From positions 153,952-176,541 of the forward strand of contig BLXT01000921.1 in assembly GCA_019648995.1 (NCBI GenBank): a stretch of DNA of 22,590 nucleotides, given 5' to 3'. A program made the translations under genes and the position numbers. This document shows, one piece after another, positions 1-11,400 of the stretch (positions are counted from its first letter, which is position 1; each line of letters starts with the position of its first letter). The DNA is from Plakobranchus ocellatus. Its lineage: Eukaryota; Mollusca; Gastropoda; Plakobranchidae. Below the pieces are notes generated by a model. It had not been told where the DNA came from, did no database searches, and worked only from the letters and a program-made list of their open reading frames with translations.

Positions 1-178
1 ATGGGACACGAAGAGCATTACAGTACATGTATGTATTTAGCACTCTGGTGACACCTGTGAGATAATGCCTGTTTGTTGGGTAAGATGTATGGGACACGAA
101 GAGCATTACAGTACATGTATGTATTTAGCACTCGGCTGACATCTGTGAGATAATGCCTGTTTATTGGGGTAAGATGTA
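1..178. repeat. 88-bp tandem duplication at the window edge
   Basis: ATGGGACACGAAGAGCATTA begins at 1 and again at 89, and both units end GGTAAGATGTA. The array may continue to the left of the window. Confidence 0.85.
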
Positions 179-479
179 AAGCACTCAAAGGTGATTGACC
201 CTAAAAGTAAGGCTGAGCGCTACCATATTAACTTATTCAGAGTCTTATGAAGATGCAATTCGTTTCAAAGATTAACCTTTCAGATAACTCAAAAACTGTC
301 AAGGCCGATAGAAATCAGCTGATGGTCCTGATTTTCCTGCATTTGAGGTGTGAAAAAAAGATATTCTGTAAAAATGGATGTCTGCCTTTATAAAGAGTGA
401 TAAGAAGTTAAAAAAAAAATAATAATAACGAGTCTATTCACCAAAAAAAGTCAGTATAAAAATGTGAAAGATGTAATCA

Positions 480-1190
480 GAAAAAGGCAAGAAGATGGTG
501 ATACACAGTTTACAGTCAGAACAGGGAACATTGTAAGGAAATAATGTTCCCACACTTATAGGCATATAGAGTTTTCAATTAAGAGCTGGGCACATTTAGA
601 AAGTACAGTTATACACATACAGGTCTGCAGACTTACATTTTGGAGCCAGGTACATTTAGAAAATACATTCATACATATTCTGACACACATACATAATAGG
701 GATTTATATTTGGAAAAGTACAATTTTAAAAAGTATGTTTATACAAGTATTGGCCTGCAGGGGTTTTACCATATGAAAAGGGGGAAGTTTTGAAAACATG
801 TTCACATATGTATATATAGAGAGGAGAGAAGAAATGGTAAAAAAATGTACTCATTCAAATAGTAACTCACAAAGTTTTACACTGAAGGGGAGGGGGGGAG
901 GTGTTAGAAAATACATGTCCACTCCATGTGGACACAGTTGCAAATTTTTGAAAGGGAGAATTTCAAAAATACATTCATATCCTTAAAATGACGTGGACAA
1001 AGTTGTATATTTTGAAAAAGGATTAATTCAGTTAGCGCATGCAAGCCAAAGTTTATATACAGTGGCAGAGAAGAAATGGAGAAAATAAATTCATACATTG
1101 TTGACACAGTTTACACTTACAGGTGGACTAGAGAGTATTTTGGAAATGCATTCAATTCCTGTATCATACTTGTGTAGACAGGTGGGCTTT
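480..1190. repeat. Degenerate tandem-like region
   Basis: Variants of TTTNGAAAATACATTCATAC and ACACAGTTTACA recur roughly every 70-90 bp (for example near 590, 650, 910, 965, 1085 and 1140). Copies are strongly diverged and unit borders cannot be set by eye. Confidence 0.4.
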
Positions 1191-1593
1191 TTCCATCTGG
1201 AAGAAGATGGGAAATTTAACGAATGACATTCATCCTTGATTAAAATAAGTTACCCTGTGTGGATGAAGAATTCAAGAAAAAGCCGAGTTAACCAACCTTT
1301 GGCAACAACTAGATCAACTGTCGTTTTTATTGCTCAGCATTCCTTTGCCAGTAGCACTAGCAGGACCTTGTCGGCAACAAGATTGCTGCATATGTTGGTA
1401 GTAGTGACGCTACCCAACGTGACATCCTCACCCTGCAGTATATAAAGCTGTATATAACACCTAACAATATAAATAATGAACCCAGGCGGGGAAGATGACA
1501 CCATTGTATAAATCCTACTCATATTAAACCACACTGTATTCCATTTCAGTGACATATAGCATAATGTATAGTAACAACACCGGAATGTTCCAG

Positions 1594-1742
1594 AAAATTA
1601 TGACAAAAGAACACAGTTCTTCAAAGACGATTTACAGCTGCACAAAACTGACTTTAGCCTTTCTCGACCAAAGGTGGATGGAGTTCCACGTCTGAGAACG
1701 TACGAAACCAGCACCGTTGACCAGGCAACACAGAAATTGAAG
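1594..1742 (+). other. Coding-like stretch, possible orphan exon
   Basis: About 50 codons are open on the plus strand, with GC content and codon use that stand out from the surrounding AT-rich DNA. The reading includes NYDKRTQFFKDDLQLHKTDF, SLSRPKVDGVPRLRTYETST and VDQATQKLK, then a good donor AAG|GTAAAA at 1743. A possible acceptor is TTCCAG at 1588-1593, without a good pyrimidine tract. There is no ATG in this frame. The protein is not recognised. It may be an internal exon of a neighbouring gene, a pseudogene fragment, or chance. Confidence 0.3.
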
Positions 1743-2588
1743 GTAAAAAGAATAAACAAGATAAAACTTGGGTGTTCATGGAAGTCAACAAAACAGGAAG
1801 AAATTTGTTGCTGTTGTCACTAATGACAACTAAAGAAGGTCAAGTGTGTGCAACATTTTTTAACTCAATATTTGAAAGTTCTAATTCATACATAGAAAAT
1901 CATTTGTCATTAGCTCACATTATCCACTACTGAACACATTACAGGATAAGAGAGGTGTCACCCAGCCTCTTTATATTCCAAACTTCATTTGGCATTTGAC
2001 CCAGGCAAACACTAAATCCCGGTCATATCAAAAACCTGATGTGTTACTTGATGGTTCTCTGGGAAGTTTTCTGATGCTGACTTTGGATTTGCTTGGAAAT
2101 GGAGAAAGGAAAGCACAGAAAAGCGGCCAGTAGGGAGTGATATAACAAGCAGTGTAAAATGAGCAACTTTCTCTGTATAACACAAGCCTAAGGTGCTGCT
2201 CCCTTGATTAATCTGTCCTACCCTGAACTATAGAAATAAGCAGCCAAAGAGAAGAAGCCAGACAAGAGACAATCTATACAATACAAAATAGTAGGCAGAG
2301 AGAAAACACAATTTTATAACTTAAAAAAAAAAAAAAAGAAACAGTCAGAGGCATATGTCATTTGCTCATAGCATACAGGAACCAGTATCTGAAATATCAA
2401 TTTTTTAAATTTAGGGGGGGTGTGCCAAAAATTTGACTCAAATCTTTTTACCCTGGCCAAGGTGGTTGACAAAAACTTGTTTGCATGCTCACAGTAACTT
2501 ACACAGTAGTTATATCAAAAATGTTTGTTTCATTTTGCTTTGTTGTTTGATACAAATAAAAATATTTGATAAAAATTATTAAAAAAAA

Positions 2589-2757
2589 CAAAGAGAATCT
2601 CACATTCCCAGTAAGAGTAAAAGCAATCAAATCTGAACAAGTACACATGAAATCAAATAAATAATAATTCAATTAACAAAGGGAATCTTGCATTCCCAGT
2701 AAGAGTAAACGTAATCAAATCTTTACAAGTATATGTGAAATCAAATAAATAATTCAG
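2589..2757. repeat. 88-bp tandem duplication
   Basis: CATTCCCAGTAAGAGTAAA followed by AATCAAATCT and TGAAATCAAATAAATAA occurs twice, with units beginning at 2589 and 2677. It is AT-rich, with no coding potential seen. Confidence 0.8.
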
Positions 2758-3385
2758 AAAACACCGCAGTATAGCATATATATACAAAAAAAGCACCAAA
2801 ATAAACTGGGCAAATGGAAACCTACGACAGTTGTGTAAAGTGTAGTAATCCATGCCAGCCTAGTACATATACCCTGACATAAAAAAAAACAAAAAAAAAA
2901 CGGCAATTAAGTACACATACTATCTCATCACACGCCTTTTTTTTTTAATTTTTTCATCAAATGGCATGGACTATAGTCTGGTCACGAGACATACAATACC
3001 CTTTAAAATCTACAACATGCTAAACACAATCACAAGCAATAGTTCAGAGTATGGATTCATAGTTGTAATGACTAATACTTTTTGTTTTAGAAACCTGGTA
3101 GTCCACAAAAAACTAAAAACCACTTGAGCTTACTTTATGTCCTTATCAGCATTGCTAACTAACAATACAGTGTATTAGGAGAAAGAACCAAGAAAAATTC
3201 CACATTGATTTTCAGTTACTGCACATGTATAGGATGTGTACCTCAAAATCCCTGGATTTAACTGATAGTGCCCAAGCTTCTGATATCTTCTTCAACAGGA
3301 GATGTTATTGTGTGTTTTCCTTTGTTTGTTTTTTTTTCTTTTTCTGTGTTTGCCTTTAGTTCTTTAAGGGATCCAAAAATATTTC

Positions 3386-3391
3386 TTTATT
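3386..3391 (-). promoter_or_regulatory. Candidate polyadenylation signal for ADAM10
   Basis: AATAAA on the minus strand, the first canonical hexamer found after the stop codon at 5159; ATTAAA at 3533-3528 is an alternative. Either would give a 3' UTR of about 1.6-1.8 kb containing SINE copy 1 and the MITE-like element. No clear GU-rich downstream element is seen, so this is weak. Confidence 0.2.
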
Positions 3392-3617
3392 AAATAATAA
3401 GCAGTAAGTGTTCTTGTCTAAACTTCCTATAGTTATGTTATTTTGTAAAAAGCTTTCTTGCCATATGTTACTTTGTCAAAATGTTCTTGTTCTCTTATGT
3501 TGTGTGAACTTTCTTGTTCTATGTTGTTTTAATTCCTTGTTCAATGTCATTTTCTCTACATTTCTTGTTCTTTATGATTTTCAAAACAATTCCCCAAGAG
3601 AAATGACTGTCTTGCTG

Positions 3618-3835
3618 TTTCACTGCTGGAATTCTTAAGCTTGGCTACGGCTGCATATAAGATTGTTGAAACAATCTTGATTTTTTTTGCAATCTGAAAA
3701 AATAAAAATTTCTATACACAAAGCAAGTTTCACTGCTGGAAATCTTAAGCTCGGCTACTGCTGTATATTAGATTGTTGAAACAATCTTGAATTTTTTTTC
3801 AATCTGAAAAAATAAAAAAATTCTATACACAGAGA
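3618..3835. repeat. 110-bp tandem duplication with a palindromic core
   Basis: Copies start at 3618 and 3728 (TTTCACTGCTGGAA). Each carries the inverted repeat AGATTGTTGAAACAATCT, at 3660-3677 and 3770-3787 (8-bp arms, 2-nt loop), then AATCTGAAAAAATAAAAA. Spacing is exactly 110 bp. Confidence 0.85.
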
Positions 3836-3992
3836 TGGGCACAGCTGCCCCCCAAAAATCCAGAGAATGGCCATCTCTGCTTATTGGAGTGATCAAAGAA
3901 TAAACCATTTTATCGGTGCCTGAATTTCTACGGCAGGAAAAAAATCTGGAATTCTGGAAAAATCAGGAGAATGCCCATCTCTGTATACAGAG
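3821..3992. mobile_element. Short inverted-repeat (MITE-like) element
   Basis: The ends 3821-3841 and 3972-3992 are inverted repeats matching at about 18 of 21 positions, including a perfect core CAGAGATGGGCA / TGCCCATCTCTG. The 172-bp interior has no coding potential and carries a related CAGAGAATGGCCATCTCTG motif at 3861-3879. It overlaps the end of a tandem duplication, so the left boundary is unsure. No target-site duplication was confirmed. Confidence 0.55.
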
Positions 3993-4109
3993 ACATTAGG
4001 TGGGTGGTACCTATAGAGCGATTACAAGTGAATAATTGTTGTGTTTCTCCCTTGCTGCATTCCTTTCAGCTTAGAAATTTATGTCTAGTAAAGGCTTAAA
4101 TTTTGTGTA

Positions 4110-4240
4110 TATAGCCCATCCACAACAAGATGATCTCAGGCTTAGAGGTCCCTCTGTCAGTCCAGGCTGCCAGTGGCAGGGCTTGAACCTGCAGCAGAAG
4201 AGTCTAAGGGCAGATTTGCAACTGAGCCACATAAACCCCT
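4110..4240 (-). mobile_element. tRNA-derived SINE, copy 1
   Basis: On the minus strand TGGCTCAGTTG (4229-4219) fits the pol III A box and GGTTCAAGCCC (4189-4179) the B box, 29 nt apart as in a tRNA. A tail with GCCTGAGATCATCTTGTTGT (about 4141-4122) follows and is shared with two other copies in the window. The acceptor-stem arms do not pair, so this is a SINE head rather than a tRNA gene. Confidence 0.7.
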
Positions 4241-5158
4241 TAGATACAGCGAAGATAAAAACGCACATTTGAAAATAAATAAGACAATTTTTAAGAATCT
4301 GGGGACATTTGACATCTGTGGATTGTCAGTTTTACATCCTTTCTTATCCTACGTTGCCTTCATTTTGTTTCCCATCTCTAATCGACTCAAAACACCTAAG
4401 GTTCCATAAATTTGTTCCCATGCATCCCTGTCTTGGTATAGGGCTGAGCAAAATTTCTGAGCAAAGACGTGGGACAAGATTGCCCTTGTATATGAAATGT
4501 AGAGAAAAGTTTAGCATCTTGGTTTAACAAGATGATCTTTTTCTTGGAGTTGAATCCAAATTTGTCAAAAAAAAATTAGTATATCTTAAAAATGAAATGT
4601 ACACTTCTCAAAAAATGAATTAAAATTATTCAAAATGATTTTCCATTTGACATTTTTCTTAAAACAAAATGGTGAGAGTATAAGATGAGACTTAAATCAT
4701 TGTAAATTATAGAATTATTCTCAGATAAGTTTTGGTTATTTTGTGATTTTTCTCACAAAGCCTCCTTTCTTTCACTTCCATTTGCCTCAGCATTTTTGCT
4801 GAAATCTTATGGAAGCCTTAGTTGGATCAAAAGAAACCAAGTTGAATCATAAAATTGTGTTGGGGACTTTTTTTTTTTCCAAAAGGGATTGTGAGCAAAA
4901 CAAATTTGAAAATGTTTACAACAAAGAAAAAAAAATTCACATAATTAATACTACTGTAAATGGAATTTTTCCAATTTCCAATATCAGATCTGATTGATAC
5001 CATGTCAGCTCTCTCCTCAGATGGAAAAACACAAAAAGAAAAAATTATTAGGATTTTGAAGGAAATTTCCATCTAAACAGTCTCATACAATCTTCAAACT
5101 GTATATACGCCCGACAAGCTAGGCATTAAAATCCCATAAAATCAACTTGAAAAGTTGC

Positions 5159-5404
5159 TTATAATCGTTGTAATTCTAGATCCTTCTTGCCCCCTTTCTT
5201 GCCCTTATTGCCTCCTCCGGATGCATCTTTCATTGCTCTGCCACCACCACGACCTCTCTTGGGCCCGCCTGGAGGAATGGCTGACAAATCTGGCGCCCCA
5301 ACTGGTTCTATCATGGGGGCCGCAGGTGATGAGGAGGATGAAGGCGCCCCCACTATCTCTACAGATGTGAGAGGCACAGCACTGCTGTAAGGTGGCGGAG
5401 GTTC
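5159..5404 (-). CDS. ADAM10: ADAM10 exon P: distal cytoplasmic tail and stop
   Basis: Codes residues 808-888 and the stop TAA at 5159-5161. It opens EPPPPYSSA, which contains a PPxY motif, the known ligand of WW domains such as those of Nedd4-family ligases. A Ser/Ala/Pro segment and a Gly/Arg/Lys-rich end ([16 protein letters not shown]) follow, and it ends DLELQRL. There is no clear similarity to the human tail. Phase 0, the CTTATTTTTCAG acceptor and high GC support a real exon. The complementary strand is also open here, which is a by-product of the composition. Confidence 0.85.
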   Translation of the reverse strand, partial: EPPPPYSSAVPLTSVEIVGAPSSSSSPAAPMIEPVGAPDLSAIPPGGPKRGRGGGRAMKDASGGGNKGKKGGKKDLELQRL

Positions 5405-8400
5405 CTGAAAAATAAGATTCATGTCAGTATTTAAATATAACTATCAACCATAAGTATTAATAGATGGATTGACAAAAACAATAAAAATAAAGTTAGTCCC
5501 ATGCTTGATCCAGACATCAGAAAAACCAGGAGTAGGGTCCTGTTTAACTAGTGGCATACAGGGCATTATTAGGTAGTTTGCTATTGCCTTCTTTGCCGCT
5601 TTTACTTTCGTCTCTGATGGATTTCTAATTGAAAGGATCTGTTAAAGGGCAATTCAATGAAAGTCAACTTTTTTTGAGAAATGGTGGTCATACACTTACA
5701 AAACAAAGTCCATTATTATGAGACACTGTTGTTAGACAATTGTACAGTCGCTCATTATTCTGAGACATTGCTGTAAGACAATTGTACAGTCGTTCACTAT
5801 TCTGAGACATTGCTGTAAGACAATTGTACAGTCGTTCACTATTCTGAGACATTGCTGCAAGACAATTGTACAGTCGTTCACTATTCTGAGACATTATCCT
5901 AAGGCAATTGAATGGAGTTTTCTATTTTGAGAGTGCTGGGAATTCTATCTAAAGCTTACCTGGGCCAAGGGCCGATTTGGCTTGCGCTCTTCCACACTCC
6001 TAGCAAGAGGTCTTCTCTCTCTCCCACCACCCGAGCTTTGACCTGCTCCACCTCCTCCACCACCACCACCACCCCCACCAGCATTGTTACCGCCACGGTT
6101 ACCCTGCTGGTTGTGGTGGTGCCGTCGACGCTGCAGTGTTCGAGGTAGAGTCAGCTGCCGTGCCTTTGGTTTGCGAGGATTCGAACTGGGAGTATGGACT
6201 GCACAAATCTTTATGAAGGCTCCCATCACAACAATTAGAGCAATACCCATCAGCAACACGGCCCACCAGTGCCTCTGCAAAGTAATTTAAATAGTAAAAA
6301 CAAATTATCAATTTATATATACTGTCAAAAAGGGAGGGTCAAAATATCTCATACAGCAAGATAATGGATATGGTAAAAAAAACTTTAAAACCAAAGCTCT
6401 AGGGACCATATATATATAATTTCAGCCTAGTCATATTCCTGGTTTTGCCAGGGAATTTTTTAAAGAAAAAATTAATTTGGCGATTCAATTTTGTTTTTGG
6501 TTAAGCCATGTACTCTGGTTAAAAGTTTTTGGTTTCAGAATGTTTATTGTACTTTAAATATATTATTTTCACTTTCCTTAGATGTTGTGATGCTTGTTAT
6601 AAACTACTTTGATTTGAAATTACAGAGTGTTTATAGAGCATTTGATTGACATGCTCCCTGAAATGTTCAATTATTAAATTGGACTTTCTTCCAAACAAAC
6701 CTAAAGGTGGACTGTACTTGTTTAAGTGCATAGCCTATCCACTACAAAATGATCTCAGGCTTTTAAACCCTTCCTCAGGTCAGAGTATCTATGGCAGGCT
6801 TGAACTCAAATCTATAACAAAGGTTCCATGCAGATTCCAGGATGGAGTCCACAGTCATTGTATCATTAGAATGTCCCTCAAGTTGAGCTATTTTAGGTAG
6901 CTTTAACTATTGATGATCAATAAAATTTGAAAAGTCTCCACAAAATGACACACTTTTAACTGATTGAAATTGCATTATTTAGCCAGCCTAAATAATTCTC
7001 ACCTTCTATTATTATTTTAACTTTGATTATTGCTATAATCATATTTATATCACCATGAGTGATCTTTTTTTTTAAAATGCAAATTCTGTCATATCATATG
7101 ATCTAGCACTGCTTCAACGTTGAATCCGATCATATGGTCCAACACGACTTATTTAAGATTATGTACAGTTTTGATAATTCTACAGAGTATTGCACCTCAC
7201 GTCCTTCAAAGATCTTGGAAGAGTCTGACAATATTTTCATATAGCTTGCCCCCTACAAGGGGTCTGCTCGCCATACTGAATTTTACATCTAAAAGACACT
7301 ATTTGTCACCTGAATAAACTACCCCTGAAGACAAGATCTACAACCTTTAATTCATCTTTAAAAACTAAACTTGCCACCTTTCAACAATAGATTATTTGAG
7401 TGTGTTTCTTTAGAAAGAATCTATATCTTTTATATTTTAGAGGTAATAATATTTTTGTATAAATTTTCATCTCTATCCTTTAAGTGTTTGTCCTCTGACT
7501 TTTTTGCCACAACAATCTTGAGATATTTACACTGTTTGTCCTCAGACTTTTTTGCCACAACAATCTTGAGATATTTATACTATTAACAATCCACATAGGA
7601 TATCAAAATGAAAGTTTTAAACTTGCCTCCTTTTTGCCACAGCAATTTTGAGATATTTTAGATCACTTCAGATCTACAAGAATATATAGAAATGAGGTTG
7701 TTAGACTTGCCAAAACAATGTTGAGATATTTATACTATTCCCAATCCACCAAGAACATAACAATGAAATGCTTATGCTTACCACAATCCACTCCTCTATG
7801 TTTTCCAGTGTCTCTCTATTGAAGATAAGATTTTTCAGCCTCGCTAGAGGTCCATCGGCATCCACCCCTCGGCACTTGTGGAAAACGTCGCAATACCCTC
7901 GGAAATTATCACAGGGAGATCCTGAAACAGAGGTGTTAAAATAACCTTGTAAAAGGTTTAAAAAAAAAACAACCTGGAAATGCTTCGACAGTCTCTTTCC
8001 TCATTGCGCAATCATGTCCGGGCCATAAAACATTAAATAATTTGTGTTAGCTAAACGGTTCTCCCTTGGCAGCTCTTTGAAGTATTGGTACATAATCATG
8101 TACACTTCTCTCTGGTTAACAATCCCTATGTTTTTGTATTTCTCTATCCACCTTTTGATATTGCGATCATATGTCACCAAGTGAGAAGAAAATTCATGCT
8201 GAGTGGAAATACAATTGATGAGGAACTGAACAATTCAGGTATAAACATGAACAGGTTATTTTATTTGATAAAACACAACAAAAGCTGAATCAATTTACAT
8301 TGATAGCAGGTGTATCAAACCTCTCAAGTCCAGATTCACAAAACAGGTTTGATATGCCTGCTATCAATATTTTACAGCAAAATTTTCAGCATTCTCCATC

Positions 8401-11400
8401 TGATTTCAATACTTCAGCATTTAAGGCCTCAAGTCAAATGTAATTACTGAAACCAGCCATAGTTTTTTTTTTTTTTTTCTGCCTGACACACTTGCAATGA
8501 CAAACCTGCAGGAAGCTGAATCCCATCAGGCTCCATCACACTCATCTTGCCCAGACGCTTGCGGGTCACGTTGAGGAGAAGGTTCCGGAAGGCGACATTC
8601 TCAGGACGATTCACCTCTTTAATATCATAGGAGCTAACGCATTTTCGTGTGCGTGGATTTGCTAGAGGAGAGAAAGGCAATAGTTAGGGACAGAAAAAAA
8701 AAATTATATCAGAAATTATTAACTCTACGTGGATTTGCTAGTGGAAGGAAATGCAAAATTAAGGAACACAGGAAAAAAAAAATTATATATGTCGGCAGTT
8801 ATTAACATGTGGATTTTTCGTAAAGGGAAAGTCAATAACTAGGAACACAAAAAAATTAGAAATTACAAATCACATAAGATAAGTGTGGTAATCCCACAAA
8901 ATGAGTCAAGTTAAGATTCTGTATGTTTAACATTCAATGAAAATCCGTAACTATACTCGCGTGAAAGCTGGTCCCTTCTCTATGTGGTGAACTTTCAACA
9001 TACAGGTTTAAACTTTCGTACATAAAGTATTAGAAATATTTTATTCTTTTATGTGAAAATTTTGATTTTATCTCAGTGAAATACACCCACACCTCAACTC
9101 ATTTTGTTGGACCTACTCATTTGGTCTAAACAAACAGGTTTATGTTAAGGCCAATAGCTTACAAAAGAAAAGCTTCAAATTAAAAGCTTTCAACAAAATT
9201 ATTCTTTTTTTTTTAATCACACATTTAGAACAATATTTTTCCATAAACAAGTTGAAACCAAACAGTTTGTGTATTCATCATTAAAGTGCTAACTTATGGA
9301 ATATCTCATCTTTTTTATTTTTGTAGTTTTGAGGGGAAAAAAGAAAACTTCCAAAAATCACCAAGTTTACAGTGAAGTACAAATACAAAAATATAGATTA
9401 TTAAATTACCGTTGCCTGAGGTGATATTATCTATAATGCCATACAAACTTGGAGAGTAGTCAAAAGATTTATAAAATGGATTTGGCAAATTTGGACTGTG
9501 TCTGCGATTAAACATTATGAAAACAATGTGAACATATCTGTGATAACCTAAAAAAAAATGTCAGAACTCCCTTGCCCTATTTTTGAGCTAGGCCTTTGTA
9601 AAGTCGAAAATATAGCTTTTACTTTGGTGCAATTTTCCCTTTTAAATATCTGAATTTCAAATCCAAATAAGATATCAACAACATTTGAAAATGCTAATAA
9701 CTAGATACAGAATTTGGGGGACTACAAAACCCAACATGCATATCTGGTGACTTGTGAAAGGAATTCTCCAGTTGTCTGCTATAGAGTATATTGTCTCTCG
9801 ATTATTCTTCATAAGTAACGGACACCTTTTGATTGCTTTAAACCACTGACATTTTCTGAAATTGCAAGTTTTGAAATGGTCAAAAATTGGTTGTGGGTAC
9901 ATTGATTTTTTTCTGACAGTTAGATATGCACATGTGCTGGAAAAAAACAAAGTTTAAAACATTTCTCTTCAACATTGTTTTAGTGGCATTGGACTAGTCA
10001 GCAGATCTGTTTGATCTCCATTTTCACCAAGCCCTGATTTCATGTGGGATGCATCCCATGTTTGTATTAGGCTAAAATTAAACTTGTGCCAACAAATACA
10101 ATAACTATAGCATGGCATGTTTACCACCTGTCTTTGTTCCTTGCAACAAAGCAAACAGAGTCACATACCATGTAAGTGTCAGAGATGAAGCAGCTGAACT
10201 TTGCTAGAGAGAACAAAGCGAGATGGTAAACATGTTGTTTTCGCTGCTGCACTTGTTGGCCGTAATATAACTCCATCATAAAAAGGGACACTTACTGCAA
10301 GAGATGTAGCATAAAGCCTCCATGCTTGGTCCCTGGTCCCCATCCTGGGAGGTGAGGAAGCACTCGTCCCAGTCGATGCGTTCACACACAGATACCCTAC
10401 ATTCCTGAGTAACACAACAGGGGAGAAGGGGAGACAGCAGAGATAGAAAACAAAACTTATCACTGAACAACCAGAGGCAAAGACAAAATAAAATAAAATT
10501 AAGGTAAAAATCTTTCTCAATCCATAAAATCTGATCAGTGCTGTTCAATGTCGGCATAAGTCTTGCCACTTTAGTTTCACTGCATAATTGAGCCAAAGAA
10601 CTGAGCTGCGGACTATAAGAATTCAGCATACATAGTTGGGAACCCCCATTTCAGTATGTTATCAAGCTTTTCAGTCATAGTGACCATATCCGCTGGCAAA
10701 GGTGATACCTGGATGCTTTAATTAAGGCAAATAGCCTGCAGGCAAAAAAACTGTCCACTGGCAAATAACAAAACCATGCTGTTTCTAATTTCAGAATCAG
10801 TGAGTATATTCTTATTTGTTTCATGTCTTGAAAGACTTTCAAAAGTTAATTCTTAATGACATTACAATACTTGTTTATAACAAAAAATATTTTTAAAAAA
10901 ATAATAAATAATAATCATCTTCTAACTCAGATCAGGCCATTTTTAGCAAATGCAAGATTTCAGTATTTGACATCTCATTTCAATACCTCAGTAATGAGGT
11001 CTACATGTCAGCAGTATGTTATTGAAATCAGAAGTGGTTTACAGATTTGTGAGAGCTAGCAGATGGCATTTATAAAACACAAATAAGATGATAACATTTC
11101 ATAACAGTTACTCAGATTCAAAATACCACTTCATATGCCCAATATCCTAAACACAGTAAGGCAGTGTAAAACCTTATATGCTGAAACCAAAATACATGGA
11201 GAAACCATAATGCTTTTGAGACCTTAAATTATTTTTCCCTTAAAACTACCCAGGTTAATCAAAAACATATGGAAACTAATACAGTTTTTTACTGTCCCAA
11301 GAAATTTGTACACCAAAAAAGACTAAAATAAGGGCACAATATTTGAATGGTTGTAAACAAGAATCCCCAAAACGTGACATATTCATCAATGAAATAAAAC

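Larger units (their letters stand above)
179..3385. other. Intergenic or 3'-distal AT-rich DNA
   Basis: Apart from the degenerate repeat region, the coding-like stretch and the 88-bp duplication listed separately, no gene is seen. Homopolymer A runs occur near 2320, 2580 and 2885. A TATATAAAG at 1438-1446 resembles a TATA box but is not linked to a gene. Confidence 0.5.
3392..5158 (-). other. Probable 3' UTR or 3' flank of ADAM10
   Basis: Noncoding sequence after the stop codon. It contains SINE copy 1, the MITE-like element and the 110-bp duplication. Between 4241 and 5158 only AT-rich unique sequence is seen. Confidence 0.4.

Noticed and set aside
904..1107. Short open frames in the degenerate repeat region
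   Set aside because: They are low-complexity translations of AT-rich repeats with no coding signature.
1331..1450. Minus-strand AATAAA near 1331 and TATA-like box at 1438-1446
   Set aside because: Neither is attached to a recognisable gene end or start; the AATAAA is 3.8 kb past the ADAM10 stop, and such motifs are common in AT-rich DNA.
4172..4240. Possible tRNA gene (good A and B boxes, minus strand)
   Set aside because: The acceptor and anticodon arms do not pair and the element continues into a tail shared with other copies, so it is a SINE.
5187..5390. Plus-strand proline-rich open frame opposite exon P
   Set aside because: It mirrors the Gly/Pro-rich coding strand of ADAM10 exon P; no independent evidence.
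7090..7140. Inverted repeat CATATGATC / GATCATATG
   Set aside because: The arms are only 9 bp in an AT-rich context and no other structure supports it.
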